Virus record (IMG/VR): IMGVR_UViG_3300007760_000615
Coordinates: 1-56,081 of that record
Strand: one strand, 5' to 3'
DNA: 56,081 nucleotides
DNA from: a virus
This document shows positions 24,079 through 31,424 of the stretch, piece by piece (position 1 is the first letter of the stretch; the number at the start of each line of letters is the position of its first letter). The position numbers and the translations under genes were made by a program. Below the pieces are notes generated by a model. That model was not told where the DNA came from. It made no database searches and saw only the letters and a program-made list of their open reading frames with translations.

Positions 24079-24639
24079 TTTTCTACGATAAAGCCAAACG
24101 TATCTATGTGGCCATAGTCTTTCTGGAAGTGTGCCACCATCAGGACCTGTTGTATTATATTCTAGTTCACACCACTCAACATCAAAGTCCATTAGTCTAG
24201 CAAATTCATGCACTTGTTTTAGTCCCCACTGGAACCATTGTAATCCTCTATCACTTTTGTATCCGCCTGGTGCACCTCGCATATAAAGTCTACCACCCGG
24301 CTTTAACCAAGACTTTATTTTGATTAGCATACTGGCTATGTCATCATGATTGCCCCAATTAATAGAACCTAATGCTAGTATTACATCAGCACATTCAGGT
24401 TTAAAGGGTGCATCAAAATGTCCACAAACTATATCTGCTTCTTTGAATACAGGATCGTAGCCTACAAGATTATTGATCTTGCCTTTGAAAAAGTTTAAGG
24501 CACAACCGGCATCTATTACTAATTTTGGTTTAAGTTTATTAATTTCTTTTACTAAATTGTCTCCTGAGTATTTGAACAAATGTATGTTTGATTGCCATAT
24601 GTTTCTATAGAAATAGTCTTGTGCTTTTTGGTCTATCAT
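24067..24639 (-). CDS. SAM-dependent methyltransferase-like protein, paralogue A
   Basis: In this 190-aa class I methyltransferase-like protein, the SAM motif is LVIDAGCALNFFKGKI, followed by LVGYDPVFKEAD and ALGSINWGNHDD, then WLKPGGRLYMRGAPGG. It is a tandem paralogue of the next gene, sharing the DYF...W and FKYSG start and the GC..NFFK / GC.YNLFK motif. The genes are 1 nt apart. Substrate unknown. Confidence 0.75.
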   Translation of the reverse strand: MIDQKAQDYFYRNIWQSNIHLFKYSGDNLVKEINKLKPKLVIDAGCALNFFKGKINNLVGYDPVFKEADIVCGHFDAPFKPECADVILALGSINWGNHDDIASMLIKIKSWLKPGGRLYMRGAPGGYKSDRGLQWFQWGLKQVHEFARLMDFDVEWCELEYNTTGPDGGTLPERLWPHRYVWLYRRKLIK

Positions 24640-24640
24640 A

Positions 24641-25162
24641 TTAATTTTTAATCCACTCTGCGTAAAGTCTATTAGTAGCGTCGTCTTGTATATCGTTTAA
24701 TGTAAAATTATATTTTTTGCAATAATAAGCATTTTTTTCAGGAGACCATAAAAAGAATCTAACCTTTTTAGAATCATCATGGAATGGATGATCATTTCCA
24801 AATGTATTTTGTCTCCAATATACCCTATCACCTGTTTTTGTAATGTCTGCTAGTTTCTGAAGTTGTGTTTCTATTTCTTTTTGATCACCAAAGTTTAATG
24901 AACCTAATATAAAATATACATTAGAGTTTCTTTGAGGTGTATAGTTTTCTAATGATACCATCTCGTCTGCTTTATCATTTGCAGGATCAATTCCCCAAAG
25001 TCTATCACCTAGCTTTTCTTTAAAGAGATTATAGCCACAACCTATATCTAGTATAGTATCGTCTTCTTTAATTTTATCTAGTAATGCCCAACCTGAGTAT
25101 TTGAATTTAGAATAGTTAGGTTTCCAATGATGTTTAAAATAATCTGTTTCTAGTTCGTTCAT
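24641..25162 (-). CDS. SAM-dependent methyltransferase-like protein, paralogue B
   Basis: A 173-aa protein from ATG 25162 (MNELETDYFKHHWKPNYSKF); an in-frame TTG two codons upstream is less likely. SAM motif TILDIGCGYNLFKEKLG, then LWGIDPANDKADE and ILGSLNFGDQ. It aligns along most of its length with paralogue A, indicating a tandem gene duplication. It lies just downstream of tctA in the same direction. Confidence 0.73.
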   Translation of the reverse strand: MNELETDYFKHHWKPNYSKFKYSGWALLDKIKEDDTILDIGCGYNLFKEKLGDRLWGIDPANDKADEMVSLENYTPQRNSNVYFILGSLNFGDQKEIETQLQKLADITKTGDRVYWRQNTFGNDHPFHDDSKKVRFFLWSPEKNAYYCKKYNFTLNDIQDDATNRLYAEWIKN

Positions 25163-25174
25163 ATGCAATAGTTA

Positions 25175-26611
25175 TTAGGCGTAGTCTATGCCTCTATTTT
25201 TTTGTGTGATACTTCTATATACTAAGAACAACACACCTGCTAACAATACAAGGAACAAAGGCCTTACCATCATTTCTTGAATTGTGTACATGGTGTTTAA
25301 TTGTTGTCCTAGGTTTTGCCATTTGTCTATAATGATATAAGTTAAAAGTATTGCTGGTCTGCTTATTTTAAATTTGAAACAGAATAAACCTAACATACTA
25401 CAACAAGCCAAAGTAACATAGTCCATATATAAACCTGTGTATGATTGACAAGTGTATATTATAATAGCAAAAATTATTCCAGCATATATCCAATAAGGTA
25501 TTTCTAATATTTTAACAAGTAGTTTAGAAGTAAAGATACAAATTATAAAAGTTAATATTGTCGCACCAACAAAACCATAACCTAGTAATGATAAAAACTT
25601 TTTGTCTTCAAGCATAAAAGGATTACCTACATCTAATCCAAATGTAATACACATAGCCATAAAGATTGCGGCAAATGGAGATGCTGGTATTCCAAATAGT
25701 ACAGTAGGAATTAAACTGCCAGCCTTTTGTGCGTTGTTGGCTCCTTCACAACCTGCAAGTCCTTTTGGATTACCTACTCCAAACTTATCATTAGGGTGTG
25801 CTTTTACTGTGGCACCATAGGCTAACATATCTCCTACAGGTCCTACACCTGGAAGTAAACCTGCAATAAATCCTATCCATCCACCTCTAAAAGAATCTCT
25901 CCATAATCTTAGTGTAGTTTTAAATCCATCAAATAGTTGTGCAAAATAATTGTTAATAGGTGCTGGGCGATTCTGTCCCCATTTGAATCCTGATATTAAT
26001 TCAGGAATACCAAATAGTCCAGCAATCATCATTATAATTGGAACACCGTCTTGCAAATATAGTGTGCCAAATGTTAATCTAGGTCCTCCAGTTTGTGGGT
26101 CTATTCCTATCAGTCCTATAAATGCACCTATGCCGACTGCACAAACACTTAACCAAAAGTTTTTTGAAATTATAAATGCCACACAGGCAATTGATAATGT
26201 CATGAACATAAACAGTTCAGGTACACCAAACTTGTATATTATAGGAGCATAAAAAGGTAACAAAGCAAATGCAAGTATGCCAAAGAAGACTCCATTGAAA
26301 GTACTGTCTGCCATTGCAATTCCTATGGCCCGTCCAGCTTCACCATTCTTACTCATCTTGTATCCGTCTATGATAGATGCCGCAGTCGTTGAAGCACCTG
26401 GTATACCTGTGAGTAGAGATGTATAAGAGTCTGCGGTACTAGATGCCGCGATAACACTTATTAAAAATATTAAACCGTAATAGGGATTTGGATCAAAGTA
26501 TCCTGCAAATGAGAATACAAGGAGCATTGCCGTTCCGGCGCCTGCCATTGGTATAACACCTAATAGTATTCCGTATAGTGTTCCAATGAGGCACCAGAGT
26601 GCATAGTCCAT
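25175..26611 (-). CDS. tctA: TctA-like permease of a tripartite tricarboxylate transporter
   Basis: TctA is the large membrane subunit of the tripartite tricarboxylate transporter (TTT) family, which imports organic acids with a periplasmic binding protein. At 478 aa it has full family length and about 10-12 membrane helices. It shows the family motifs YGILLGVIPMAGAGTAM near the N-terminus, GIPGASTTAAS, and GLLPGVGPVGDMLAYG in the middle. It starts 1 nt after the TctC-like stop. No TctB-like small subunit is found next to it. A phage copy suggests altered carbon uptake during infection, which is inference. Confidence 0.92.
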   Translation of the reverse strand: MDYALWCLIGTLYGILLGVIPMAGAGTAMLLVFSFAGYFDPNPYYGLIFLISVIAASSTADSYTSLLTGIPGASTTAASIIDGYKMSKNGEAGRAIGIAMADSTFNGVFFGILAFALLPFYAPIIYKFGVPELFMFMTLSIACVAFIISKNFWLSVCAVGIGAFIGLIGIDPQTGGPRLTFGTLYLQDGVPIIMMIAGLFGIPELISGFKWGQNRPAPINNYFAQLFDGFKTTLRLWRDSFRGGWIGFIAGLLPGVGPVGDMLAYGATVKAHPNDKFGVGNPKGLAGCEGANNAQKAGSLIPTVLFGIPASPFAAIFMAMCITFGLDVGNPFMLEDKKFLSLLGYGFVGATILTFIICIFTSKLLVKILEIPYWIYAGIIFAIIIYTCQSYTGLYMDYVTLACCSMLGLFCFKFKISRPAILLTYIIIDKWQNLGQQLNTMYTIQEMMVRPLFLVLLAGVLFLVYRSITQKNRGIDYA

Positions 26612-26612
26612 T

Positions 26613-27671
26613 TTATTTCAATAGGTGTGGTTTGAATTCAGCTTTCCAACCAAATATGTTGTTAAACCACCAAACAAGATCCTTAAGTTTCTTTTCTGTA
26701 TAAAGGGATCGTTGATACTTAACAATCTCATCTGCTTCTTCACCAATTGCCCAGTTGTAATTTCCGCCTGATGCTTTGGCAATTATCGCTCTTGATTCTG
26801 GATCTGCTAACATTTTCTTTAATGCCGCAACAAGTTTATCTCTGTGAGGAGCATCTTTGTTTACCCATAAACCTTTTTGTAGAGAGTCGTTTTGGAATTG
26901 TACTAATTTGTATGCATCATACAATTCACCACTTGGCTTTTCACCCCAAGTTTTTTCAAACACAGTATCAAAGTCATATCCTTTTGCGTTAGGGTTTGTT
27001 ACAATTTGTTTCTTTTCAGGATCATAAACTCCTTGTGTAAACCAAATTTCACCATGCTCGAACTTACTAATTTTTTTAGTCCATGCAGTTGGATTACCTC
27101 TGAATACATTAAACTCGCCTCTGGCAAACATTAATGTTCCTTGTTTGTCATTTACTCCTTTAACGTATGTCATATCTTCATCAACACATTTTTTGTATGA
27201 TTCAATTTTGCCGTCAAGGTTTCCACAGTACATCAGTACCATTCCTGTAACGTCACCAGCCGCGTGATCGTTTCCGAATACCATACCACCATCTCTTGGA
27301 TTCCAATCTTTTCTTTTACCTACAAATATGTCAAGTAATTGTACTCCAATTGCGTCCCAATTCATGTAGTCGTATTCGACACCAGTTTTAACTAGTGTGT
27401 TTACAGAAGTCGTACCACCTGTAACTGTGATTGCTTTTTCTTTAAACCTATTATCTTTGTTCCATTTGTTCATACCAATTAAGTGTCTTGCACCTGGGAT
27501 ATGTACTGAAACAATAGGTTCATCGACGTGCTTCTTTAGTTCCTTGATTACTACCTGTGCCCATTGATCTAACCCTGACCCTGGTTTAGTAGGAAGGTAG
27601 ATAGTATAATCAGCCATAGCTGATACAGATGTAAACAAAAATAGAAATGTCGCTAATATTAATTTTTTCAT
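26613..27671 (-). CDS. tctC: TctC-like periplasmic substrate-binding protein
   Basis: A 352-aa secreted protein. It has a signal peptide (MKKLILATFLFLFTSVSAMA) with likely cleavage before DYTIYLP, then the TTT binding-protein opening TKPGSGLDQWAQVV and ...IPGARHLIGMNKW. Family members bind dicarboxylates or tricarboxylates and deliver them to TctA/TctB. It is a little longer than the usual ~320 aa and has two Cys (MYCGNL, YKKCVDE). A Shine-Dalgarno AAAGGA precedes the ATG, unlike the leaderless late genes. It forms a two-gene operon with tctA. Confidence 0.85.
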   Translation of the reverse strand: MKKLILATFLFLFTSVSAMADYTIYLPTKPGSGLDQWAQVVIKELKKHVDEPIVSVHIPGARHLIGMNKWNKDNRFKEKAITVTGGTTSVNTLVKTGVEYDYMNWDAIGVQLLDIFVGKRKDWNPRDGGMVFGNDHAAGDVTGMVLMYCGNLDGKIESYKKCVDEDMTYVKGVNDKQGTLMFARGEFNVFRGNPTAWTKKISKFEHGEIWFTQGVYDPEKKQIVTNPNAKGYDFDTVFEKTWGEKPSGELYDAYKLVQFQNDSLQKGLWVNKDAPHRDKLVAALKKMLADPESRAIIAKASGGNYNWAIGEEADEIVKYQRSLYTEKKLKDLVWWFNNIFGWKAEFKPHLLK

Positions 27672-27735
27672 TTATTTGTTCCTTTGTTTATTAGTTTTAT
27701 TAGCAATACTTAATTCTGCTAATAATTACTAGTAT

Positions 27736-28197
27736 ATGAAAATGAGTCGAAAAAAGCAACGGAAATATCCTACAAAATACATTCAATATAGAACCCATCA
27801 TGAGATCAATATAGATGATGATGAGGAACTGAGTTTAGTAGTAGGAATTTTGATATTCATAATAGGTGCTTGGTGGGGTTTAGTACATTTAGTTGATATG
27901 TTTTTCGATAAACTTACGTGGTGGCAAGAGCCATTAACTATTATTCCTGTGTTGCTTGTTGGTTTGCCATGGGCTATGATGGCAGAGTTATATGGTAAAA
28001 ACCCAGTGCATTGGTGGCCTGCTGTATGGGGATATAAAATTAGTATACCTGAACGAGAACCCTTCCATGCATACGATCCAAAGTTAGAAAAAGTACTAAA
28101 AAAGTTTGGTCCAACTAGAGTTTATTCTGTAAACTATACAACTTTAAAGTTTAGATGTAAAAAAGATGCTGTTATTTTTTCTCTTCAGAACTTCTAA
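27736..28197 (+). CDS. Unknown membrane protein with two helices
   Basis: A 153-aa protein. It has a basic start (MKMSRKKQRKYPTKYIQYRT), an acidic patch (DDDEE), a first helix (LSLVVGILIFIIGAWWGLVH), an amphipathic Trp-rich link, and a second helix (LTIIPVLLVGLPWAMMAELY). A soluble tail of ~60 residues follows. It is divergent from the TctC-like gene. It is not recognisably TctB, which usually has four helices. The 3-prime end overlaps the convergent coiled-coil gene by 26 bp. ATG 27742 is an alternative start. Confidence 0.62.
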   Translation: MKMSRKKQRKYPTKYIQYRTHHEINIDDDEELSLVVGILIFIIGAWWGLVHLVDMFFDKLTWWQEPLTIIPVLLVGLPWAMMAELYGKNPVHWWPAVWGYKISIPEREPFHAYDPKLEKVLKKFGPTRVYSVNYTTLKFRCKKDAVIFSLQNF

Positions 28198-28381
28198 AAA
28201 CTGTGCCGTGTAGTGTTTCGTAGTTGCGTAACTTGTCTGATAGTTCTTTTACAATTTGTTGATAATCTGTTATTTGAAATTCTAAATTACCAATTTCAGC
28301 ACAAAGTTTTTTAATTTGTGCATCTTTGTCTTCTATTTGTCTTGTAAGATCTAATGGTCCTCTGTCGTCCATTTCAATCAT
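28172..28381 (-). CDS. Small coiled-coil protein
   Basis: A 69-aa protein whose residues 12-60 form a likely coiled coil (DLTRQIEDKDAQIKKLCAEI, VKELSDKLRNYE). Its ATG overlaps the stop of the upstream 47-aa gene by one base (TAATG), a coupling signal that supports the start. Function unknown. Confidence 0.62.
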   Translation of the reverse strand: MIEMDDRGPLDLTRQIEDKDAQIKKLCAEIGNLEFQITDYQQIVKELSDKLRNYETLHGTVFRSSEEKK

Positions 28382-28524
28382 TAGTGTCCTTGTCCTCTGT
28401 ATGGTTTAAACGATCGTTTTCTACTTTTGTTCATAGATGCCTTTTTAGCATTTTTTCTATTCCCTTGTGAAGTACGTTTTCTTGTACCTTCTCTGTGAAC
28501 GAATGCTGTTAGTCTTTGTACCAT
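28381..28524 (-). CDS. 47-aa very basic protein
   Basis: The product starts MVQRLTAFVHREGTRKRTSQ and is rich in Arg and Lys to the end (KKASMNKSRKRSFKPYRGQG). It ends in a TAATG overlap with the coiled-coil gene. The charge suggests nucleic-acid binding, perhaps DNA condensation in the head. No family is recognised. No late element is seen immediately upstream. Confidence 0.6.
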   Translation of the reverse strand: MVQRLTAFVHREGTRKRTSQGNRKNAKKASMNKSRKRSFKPYRGQGH

Positions 28525-28560
28525 AATATAGTAGACATTTATTTTTGTCAATGTTAAACT

Positions 28561-28568
28561 ATTAAATA
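28561..28568 (+). promoter_or_regulatory. T4-type late promoter (ATTAAATA), plus strand, predicted leaderless
   Basis: The element ends exactly 5 nt before ATG 28574. It shows that the late-promoter spacing rule holds on the plus strand too. Confidence 0.65.
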
Positions 28569-28573
28569 GTTAT

Positions 28574-29032
28574 ATGATCAAGTATCAACTCACCTGTGAT
28601 TGTGATGCCAAATTTGAGGGCTGGTTCCCTAGTATAAAAGAGTTTGAATTACAACAAAAGAAAAAGCAATTACTATGTCCAATGTGTGATAGTGTAAATG
28701 TTAGAAGAGATATAATGTCTCCTAATGTTAAAAAGAAAAGTACAGAAGTTAAGTTAAAGACTGCTAGAGTGCGTGGTAAAAAAGCTATGATAGATATGGC
28801 AGGAGGACAAATGGTATTAGGTGGGCGAGCAAGAACATTAATCAAAAAGATAGAAACACACGTTAAAGAGAACTTTGAGAATGTTGGTAAAAACTTTGCC
28901 AGAGAGGCACGTAAGGCACAAGTAGGTGAGAGGAACGAAGAATTCTACGGTACTGCTACAAAGAAAGAAGCAAAAGAATTACTAGATGACGGCGTTGATT
29001 TATTTCATATTCCTAGTATTAAAGACAATTAA
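28574..29032 (+). CDS. DUF1178-family protein
   Basis: This 152-aa protein matches the DUF1178 family, common in alphaproteobacteria. It begins MIKYQLTCDCDAKFEGWFPS, followed by QLLCPMCDSVNVRRDIMSPNV. The Cys residues (CDC, CPMC) form a likely zinc ribbon. The C-terminal part keeps the ...REARKAQVG.R.EEFYGTAT..EAKELLDDG pattern typical of the family. Function of the family is unknown. It may have been acquired from an alphaproteobacterial host. It overlaps the convergent radical-SAM gene by 4 bp. Confidence 0.87.
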   Translation: MIKYQLTCDCDAKFEGWFPSIKEFELQQKKKQLLCPMCDSVNVRRDIMSPNVKKKSTEVKLKTARVRGKKAMIDMAGGQMVLGGRARTLIKKIETHVKENFENVGKNFAREARKAQVGERNEEFYGTATKKEAKELLDDGVDLFHIPSIKDN

Positions 29033-30183
29033 TTTATATTCAGCCAATTAAGAAAACTAGTAGGAAATGTTTTTAAACTTATATTTCTAATTTCTGATAA
29101 TCTTTTTAGGTAATTTGCACAACCTACTCTGTCATGTTCCGAACATTCTAACGAAACCAAATCAATAAATCTTTTTTGTAAAGGATCATTTGAATGTTCT
29201 TTAATAAACTTTTCTTTAGACTCTGGATCAAGCACACATGGTTTAAGATAGTAAGGATCAGTTATAAAGTTTGGAGATAGTTTTTTGTGTCCAAACAGAT
29301 TTAAAAATTCTTTATATTTAAATGTACTTAAATTATTATGAGTGGTAGCAAATTCATAGTTAATGTTATATTGATCTAACATCTTAAGTCTATCATGAAA
29401 CCTTTCCCATGGCATTCCTTTATCATAACGTATAAATTCATGATCAGTTCCAACAGTTTCAGCACTGACGGCAACGTCTATGTTTAAACGACTAGCTAAT
29501 TCTAAGAATTTTTGGAATATAGTATTAGGTGTACCAAGTCCTGTTACCACTTGTATTTTTACTTTGTTATAAAACTTTTCAATAAATTTAAAGAAATTTT
29601 TGTTCAGTAATGGTTCACCACCGGAAAGAACTATTCTGTTTATACCATCAATATTATTTTCAATTGCAATCATTAGTAAATTAAAAAACTTAGAGTGTGA
29701 ACGTTGATGTTGTTTTAATTTTATTTGTACTTTGTTCATTGAAGTTAATTCATTTAATCCAACAGGGCCATGTTCAGCAACAGTGTGCCTCCATGAGCTT
29801 GAAAGTCTAGGAGAACAATAAGCACAGGCCATATTGCAATCAGTTGATATACTAATGGTTATTGTACGTGGAATCATATGTGGATCGTATGGTTCAGTTC
29901 CAGGCTCATACATATCTTCTTTATTGACATATTGTCTATAAGATACTTCGCCGCGATCCTCTGCCTCGAAACAAACTTTACAACTTTTATATCTTTTATT
30001 TTCCAACATTAATTTTCTATCTTTTACCATTTGATCACTTAATATAATTTTTGTTGGATCTTTTTCACACTCGGCGAGGTTTAGTCTTTCTGGATATGCA
30101 TGACAGCAATTGTATAGAAATCGATTTTCTACATCTACAAGTATTTGATTGAACTTATCATAACAGTACAGATTTTTTGTCAT
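29029..30183 (-). CDS. Radical SAM protein with N-terminal twitch-like Cys region (rSAM-3)
   Basis: A 384-aa protein from ATG 30183, which lies exactly 5 nt after the late element ATTAAATA; in-frame sequence further upstream would overlap the promoter. It has N-terminal cysteines (FLYNCCHAYPERLN, YKSCKVCFEAEDRG), then the cluster motif CNMACAYC (residues 116-123), then LSGGEPLLN. The architecture matches rSAM-1: Cys-rich twitch region before the radical SAM core. It is divergent from a small early unit with rSAM-4. Substrate unknown. Confidence 0.85.
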   Translation of the reverse strand: MTKNLYCYDKFNQILVDVENRFLYNCCHAYPERLNLAECEKDPTKIILSDQMVKDRKLMLENKRYKSCKVCFEAEDRGEVSYRQYVNKEDMYEPGTEPYDPHMIPRTITISISTDCNMACAYCSPRLSSSWRHTVAEHGPVGLNELTSMNKVQIKLKQHQRSHSKFFNLLMIAIENNIDGINRIVLSGGEPLLNKNFFKFIEKFYNKVKIQVVTGLGTPNTIFQKFLELASRLNIDVAVSAETVGTDHEFIRYDKGMPWERFHDRLKMLDQYNINYEFATTHNNLSTFKYKEFLNLFGHKKLSPNFITDPYYLKPCVLDPESKEKFIKEHSNDPLQKRFIDLVSLECSEHDRVGCANYLKRLSEIRNISLKTFPTSFLNWLNIN

Positions 30184-30188
30184 ACTGA

Positions 30189-30196
30189 TATTTAAT
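30189..30196 (-). promoter_or_regulatory. T4-type late promoter (ATTAAATA), predicted leaderless
   Basis: The minus-strand element ends 5 nt before ATG 30183 of rSAM-3. Confidence 0.65.
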
Positions 30197-30242
30197 ACGG
30201 TAAACTGTAGGACGAATAATTTACCATTACCACACAAAAGAC

Positions 30243-30270
30243 TTGACTTTTTTTAAAAAGAGTGTAAAAT
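30243..30270 (+). promoter_or_regulatory. Early sigma70-like promoter
   Basis: TTGACT (30243-30248) and TAAAAT (30265-30270) are 16 bp apart, the same spacer as the early family to the right. It drives the 104-aa gene at 30350 with a structured leader. Confidence 0.7.
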
Positions 30271-30283
30271 ATATTTTTATATG

Positions 30284-30320
30284 ACATTAAGAACAGTTCT
30301 ATCGAGACTATCCTTAATGT
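30284..30320 (+). promoter_or_regulatory. Leader stem-loop before the 104-aa gene
   Basis: ACATTAAG (30284-30291) pairs with CTTAATGT (30313-30320). A smaller GAAC/GTTC hairpin lies inside. It ends 29 nt before the ATG at 30350. It could stabilise the mRNA or regulate translation. Confidence 0.5.
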
Positions 30321-30349
30321 TTAAATTAACTACTAAAAAGGAAACAATC

Positions 30350-30664
30350 ATGGGACAATCAACACCATACGTTATCTATACTAGAAACTTCAAAACTAGA
30401 GCAAAACAAATCGGAGTATTTGCAGAGCCTACTAGAAAGTATCTTGTAGATGGCGAAGTTAACGGCGGAAAAATCAAATATAAGAATTTAGCCGTGGCTA
30501 AAACTGCTAGAAAAACAGCTACTAATAAGTTGTTATCTAAAGGTTTAGATTTCACTGTAAATGTTTTAGGCGTAGCGCCTCAATCATCTGCATTAACAAT
30601 GAAAGCAAATATAATTTCATTGCTAAGAAAATCTGGCAGAAAAGTAATTAATTACTCTGCGTAA
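30350..30664 (+). CDS. Unknown 104-aa basic protein, single-gene early unit
   Basis: ATG 30350 follows AAAAGGAAAC, a good Shine-Dalgarno. An upstream in-frame ATG at 30281 falls within the leader hairpin and is not preferred. The product starts MGQSTPYVIYTRNFKTRAKQ and is basic throughout (KTARKTATNKLLSK, SLLRKSGRKVINYSA), without Cys or membrane helix. The unit has its own early promoter, structured leader and strong terminator, so it is probably abundant. A DNA-binding role is a guess. Confidence 0.72.
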   Translation: MGQSTPYVIYTRNFKTRAKQIGVFAEPTRKYLVDGEVNGGKIKYKNLAVAKTARKTATNKLLSKGLDFTVNVLGVAPQSSALTMKANIISLLRKSGRKVINYSA

Positions 30665-30681
30665 TTAATATTTGTTAGTTC

Positions 30682-30711
30682 AGGGCGATGCTTTCGGGTG
30701 TCGCCCTTTTT
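30682..30711 (+). terminator. Rho-independent terminator after the 104-aa gene
   Basis: The stem AGGGCGA / TCGCCCT has a 12-nt loop and is followed by TTTTT on the plus strand. Confidence 0.85.
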
Positions 30712-30732
30712 CTATATACAACTACAAGTTAA

Positions 30733-30761
30733 TTGACAATTTAAAAAAAATAACATATAAT
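30733..30761 (+). promoter_or_regulatory. Perfect-consensus sigma70 promoter
   Basis: TTGACA (30733-30738), a 17-bp spacer, and TATAAT (30756-30761). The ATG follows 7 nt after the -10 box, so the transcript should be leaderless or nearly so. Confidence 0.85.
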
Positions 30762-30768
30762 AAACACA

Positions 30769-31416
30769 ATGGCTTACCATAATGCAAATATACCTGTCAT
30801 TGAATGTTATGTTCGCGGAAACTATTTGCGAGATCAAAAAGATTCATTTGACAAATATTTTGAATGTAGAGTATTTGGCGTCATGAGCTTACCAGGACAG
30901 GTTCCGTTATTTCATTTTATGATGGAAGACGGAGGTTTATGGTGGAAGGCTCCTATCTCTGCATTTTGTAAAAAAGAAGGTGTAAAAGAACTGCCTTTAA
31001 ATGAATTAATGTTGTGGGATTCATTTAGTTATAATATATCAGTCACAACTTTTTTCCATTTAGCAGATATTAAAATGACTTACTTCTCAAGACGTAAAGT
31101 AAAAAGGTCAGGCAAATATTTGTTTACATTAGATTGGACAATAGGAGACTTTAATGAATTAAACTTTGGCTATGCAGATGTACCAGGCCAACATAAGTGT
31201 GGACACGTTATTGAATTAGATGATGGTAATTATGCAATCCAACCTAATAATAGATTAAAAGTATTTGAAACAGAATTTATAGATAAGCCAGATGAAAATA
31301 TTATAGACCGTTTAGTTAATACACACAAATACTCTGTTGAGTCAGGTGAAAAATGGATAGTCACAGAAAAAGAACAAGGTAGTTTTGATTATGATATTGA
31401 AGAAACTAAAGAGTAA
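30769..31416 (+). CDS. Unknown 215-aa early protein
   Basis: A soluble beta-rich protein starting MAYHNANIPVIECYVRGNYL, with an acidic end (SFDYDIEETKE). No motif is recognised. It has the strongest-looking promoter in the window and almost no leader. rSAM-4 follows 8 nt downstream in the same transcript. Early high expression suggests a host-takeover role, but no target is suggested by the sequence. Confidence 0.7.
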   Translation: MAYHNANIPVIECYVRGNYLRDQKDSFDKYFECRVFGVMSLPGQVPLFHFMMEDGGLWWKAPISAFCKKEGVKELPLNELMLWDSFSYNISVTTFFHLADIKMTYFSRRKVKRSGKYLFTLDWTIGDFNELNFGYADVPGQHKCGHVIELDDGNYAIQPNNRLKVFETEFIDKPDENIIDRLVNTHKYSVESGEKWIVTEKEQGSFDYDIEETKE

Positions 31417-31424
31417 ATATATGC

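Noticed and set aside
27736-28197. 153-aa membrane protein as the missing TctB subunit
   Set aside because: It has two helices rather than four, no recognisable TctB motif, and is on the opposite strand.
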